DNA of 6,200 bases from positions 1 through 6,200 of the forward strand of contig CABUOH010000073.1 in NCBI GenBank assembly GCA_902493085.1, given 5' to 3'. A program made the translations under genes and the position numbers. Below are positions 5,374-6,200 of this stretch, piece by piece. Source of the stretch: an uncultured Sutterella sp. Its GTDB lineage: Bacteria > Pseudomonadota > Gammaproteobacteria > Burkholderiales > Burkholderiaceae_F. The notes under the pieces were generated by a model. The model ran no database searches. It was not told where the DNA came from and saw nothing but the letters and a program-made list of their open reading frames with translations. Within the stretch, counting starts at the first letter, position 1, and each line of letters begins with the position of its first letter.

Positions 5374-6200
5374 ATGAATGTATTTCTCCTCATTGCAGCG
5401 GCCATCATCCTCATCGTCGTCCTGCTGCGATTCAAGTGTCCGATCGGCCCCGCCATTCTGGCGGGCGGCGCCCTTCTCTGGCTTTTTGAAGACCCCACCC
5501 TGCGTGCGCTCAGCGAAGCCGGCCGCGACATGCTCACGATGCCGCGCACATACGACCTTCTCTTCGCACTCTACTTCGTGATGTGCCTTGAGATCCAGCT
5601 TCGAAAGTCCGGAACCCTCAAGGGCATGGTCGACGCGCTCAACCGCTTCTTTTCCTCCACGAAGGTCGTCATCGCCACGATGCCTGCCTTCCTGGGACTT
5701 TTGCCCTCGGTCGGCGGCGCACGCTTTTCCGCCCCGATCGTCGAGACGGCCTGCGAAGGCATGGACATCAAGCCCGAAAGCAAGGCCGCCATCAACTTCT
5801 GGTTCCGCCACATCTGCGAGTTCGCCAGCCCCATCATTCCCGGCATGATCCTCGGCTGCGCCATCGCTCACGTGAGCGTCGCCGATCTCGTCATCCATCT
5901 TTTCTGGATGTCCGTCGTCGCCTTCGCCACAGGCTGGTTCGTCATGGTCCGCCCGCTCAAGTTTGAGGAAAAGCGCCGCAAGGCCGAACTGTCGTCCGAG
6001 CAGCGCAGGACAGACCTCATCAACGTCGTGCTCGCCATCGCGCCCGTGCTTCTGAGCGTCGTTCTCATGATGGCCTTCAATCTCTCCGCCGCCCTCGCCA
6101 TGGGCGCCGTGGTCGTGCTGCTCATCCCCGTACTTCTGATGATGAAGCGCGGCGTGAGCGTCAAGGACGTGTTCGTCGGCGCCGCCGACTGGCGTCTTCT
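5374..6200 (+). CDS. DUF401-family integral membrane protein (N-terminal part, cut by window edge)
   Basis: 275 codons are visible; the frame is open to the right edge. The protein begins with a hydrophobic helix (about 2-19) and another at about 25-37, and has further hydrophobic stretches near 62-72, 97-112, 150-168, 173-193, 216-234 and 237-257. DUF401 (PF04165) hallmarks as I recall them are LLPSVGGARFSAPIVETA at about 109-126 and INFWFRHICEFASPIIPGMIL at about 140-160. DUF401 proteins are usually around 400 residues and are grouped with ion-transporter-like permeases (GntP/ArsB-like); no substrate is established to my knowledge. ATG 5374 has no clear SD (the preceding bases are A-rich); other starts further in would lose the first helix. 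The cytoplasmic loop near 195-213 is charged (KFEEKRRKAELSSEQRR). It is divergent from the LTA synthase-like gene across about 300 bp. Confidence 0.8.
   Translation, partial: MNVFLLIAAAIILIVVLLRFKCPIGPAILAGGALLWLFEDPTLRALSEAGRDMLTMPRTYDLLFALYFVMCLEIQLRKSGTLKGMVDALNRFFSSTKVVIATMPAFLGLLPSVGGARFSAPIVETACEGMDIKPESKAAINFWFRHICEFASPIIPGMILGCAIAHVSVADLVIHLFWMSVVAFATGWFVMVRPLKFEEKRRKAELSSEQRRTDLINVVLAIAPVLLSVVLMMAFNLSAALAMGAVVVLLIPVLLMMKRGVSVKDVFVGAADWRL

Noticed and set aside
5362..5898. A 178-codon minus-strand frame opposite the DUF401 gene
   Set aside because: It is Asp/Glu/His-rich, an antisense shadow of a membrane protein with clear family blocks.

Overview
The window looks like chromosomal DNA of a GC-rich betaproteobacterium. 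The ImuA/ImuB-type mutasome genes, a QueH of the 'SRWK...NWRKGG' subtype and YggS fit Burkholderiales. A gut-type Sutterellaceae member (Sutterella or Parasutterella-like) is my best guess. That placement is inference from protein style, not from a marker gene.

Layout: (1) 1-362, minus: the N-terminal part of yggS (PLP homeostasis protein), running off the left edge. (2) 363-841: a long divergent spacer with several short palindromes and an AT-rich core, and no gene I can defend. (3) 842-2315, plus: a two-gene unit, imuA followed by a strongly shortened imuB that keeps only the little-finger-like and C-terminal regions and has no polymerase palm or fingers. (4) 2316-2410: a short spacer with a possible decayed IS200/IS605-type end and a perfect TATAAT. 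(5) 2411-3031, plus: queH (epoxyqueuosine reductase). (6) 3032-3120: a convergent junction with a perfect 15-bp stem and a second hairpin over the stop codon of the facing gene. (7) 3103-5064, minus: a five-helix membrane sulfatase-fold enzyme of the LTA synthase / phosphoglycerol transferase type. (8) 5065-5373: a divergent spacer with a good minus-strand promoter, a leader hairpin and a 12-bp inverted repeat. (9) 5374-6200, plus: a DUF401-family membrane protein, truncated by the right edge.

Functionally the window is a patchwork of housekeeping genes (PLP balance, tRNA queuosine, envelope polymer synthesis, a putative transporter) around a reduced DNA-damage mutasome module. The most notable item is the imuA/imuB pair. 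ImuB is normally a catalytically dead Y-family-like hub of roughly 450-500 residues; here it is a 245-residue protein with its own good ribosome binding site, no visible beta-clamp motif and no dnaE2/imuC next door. No RNA genes, CRISPR arrays or intact mobile elements were seen.
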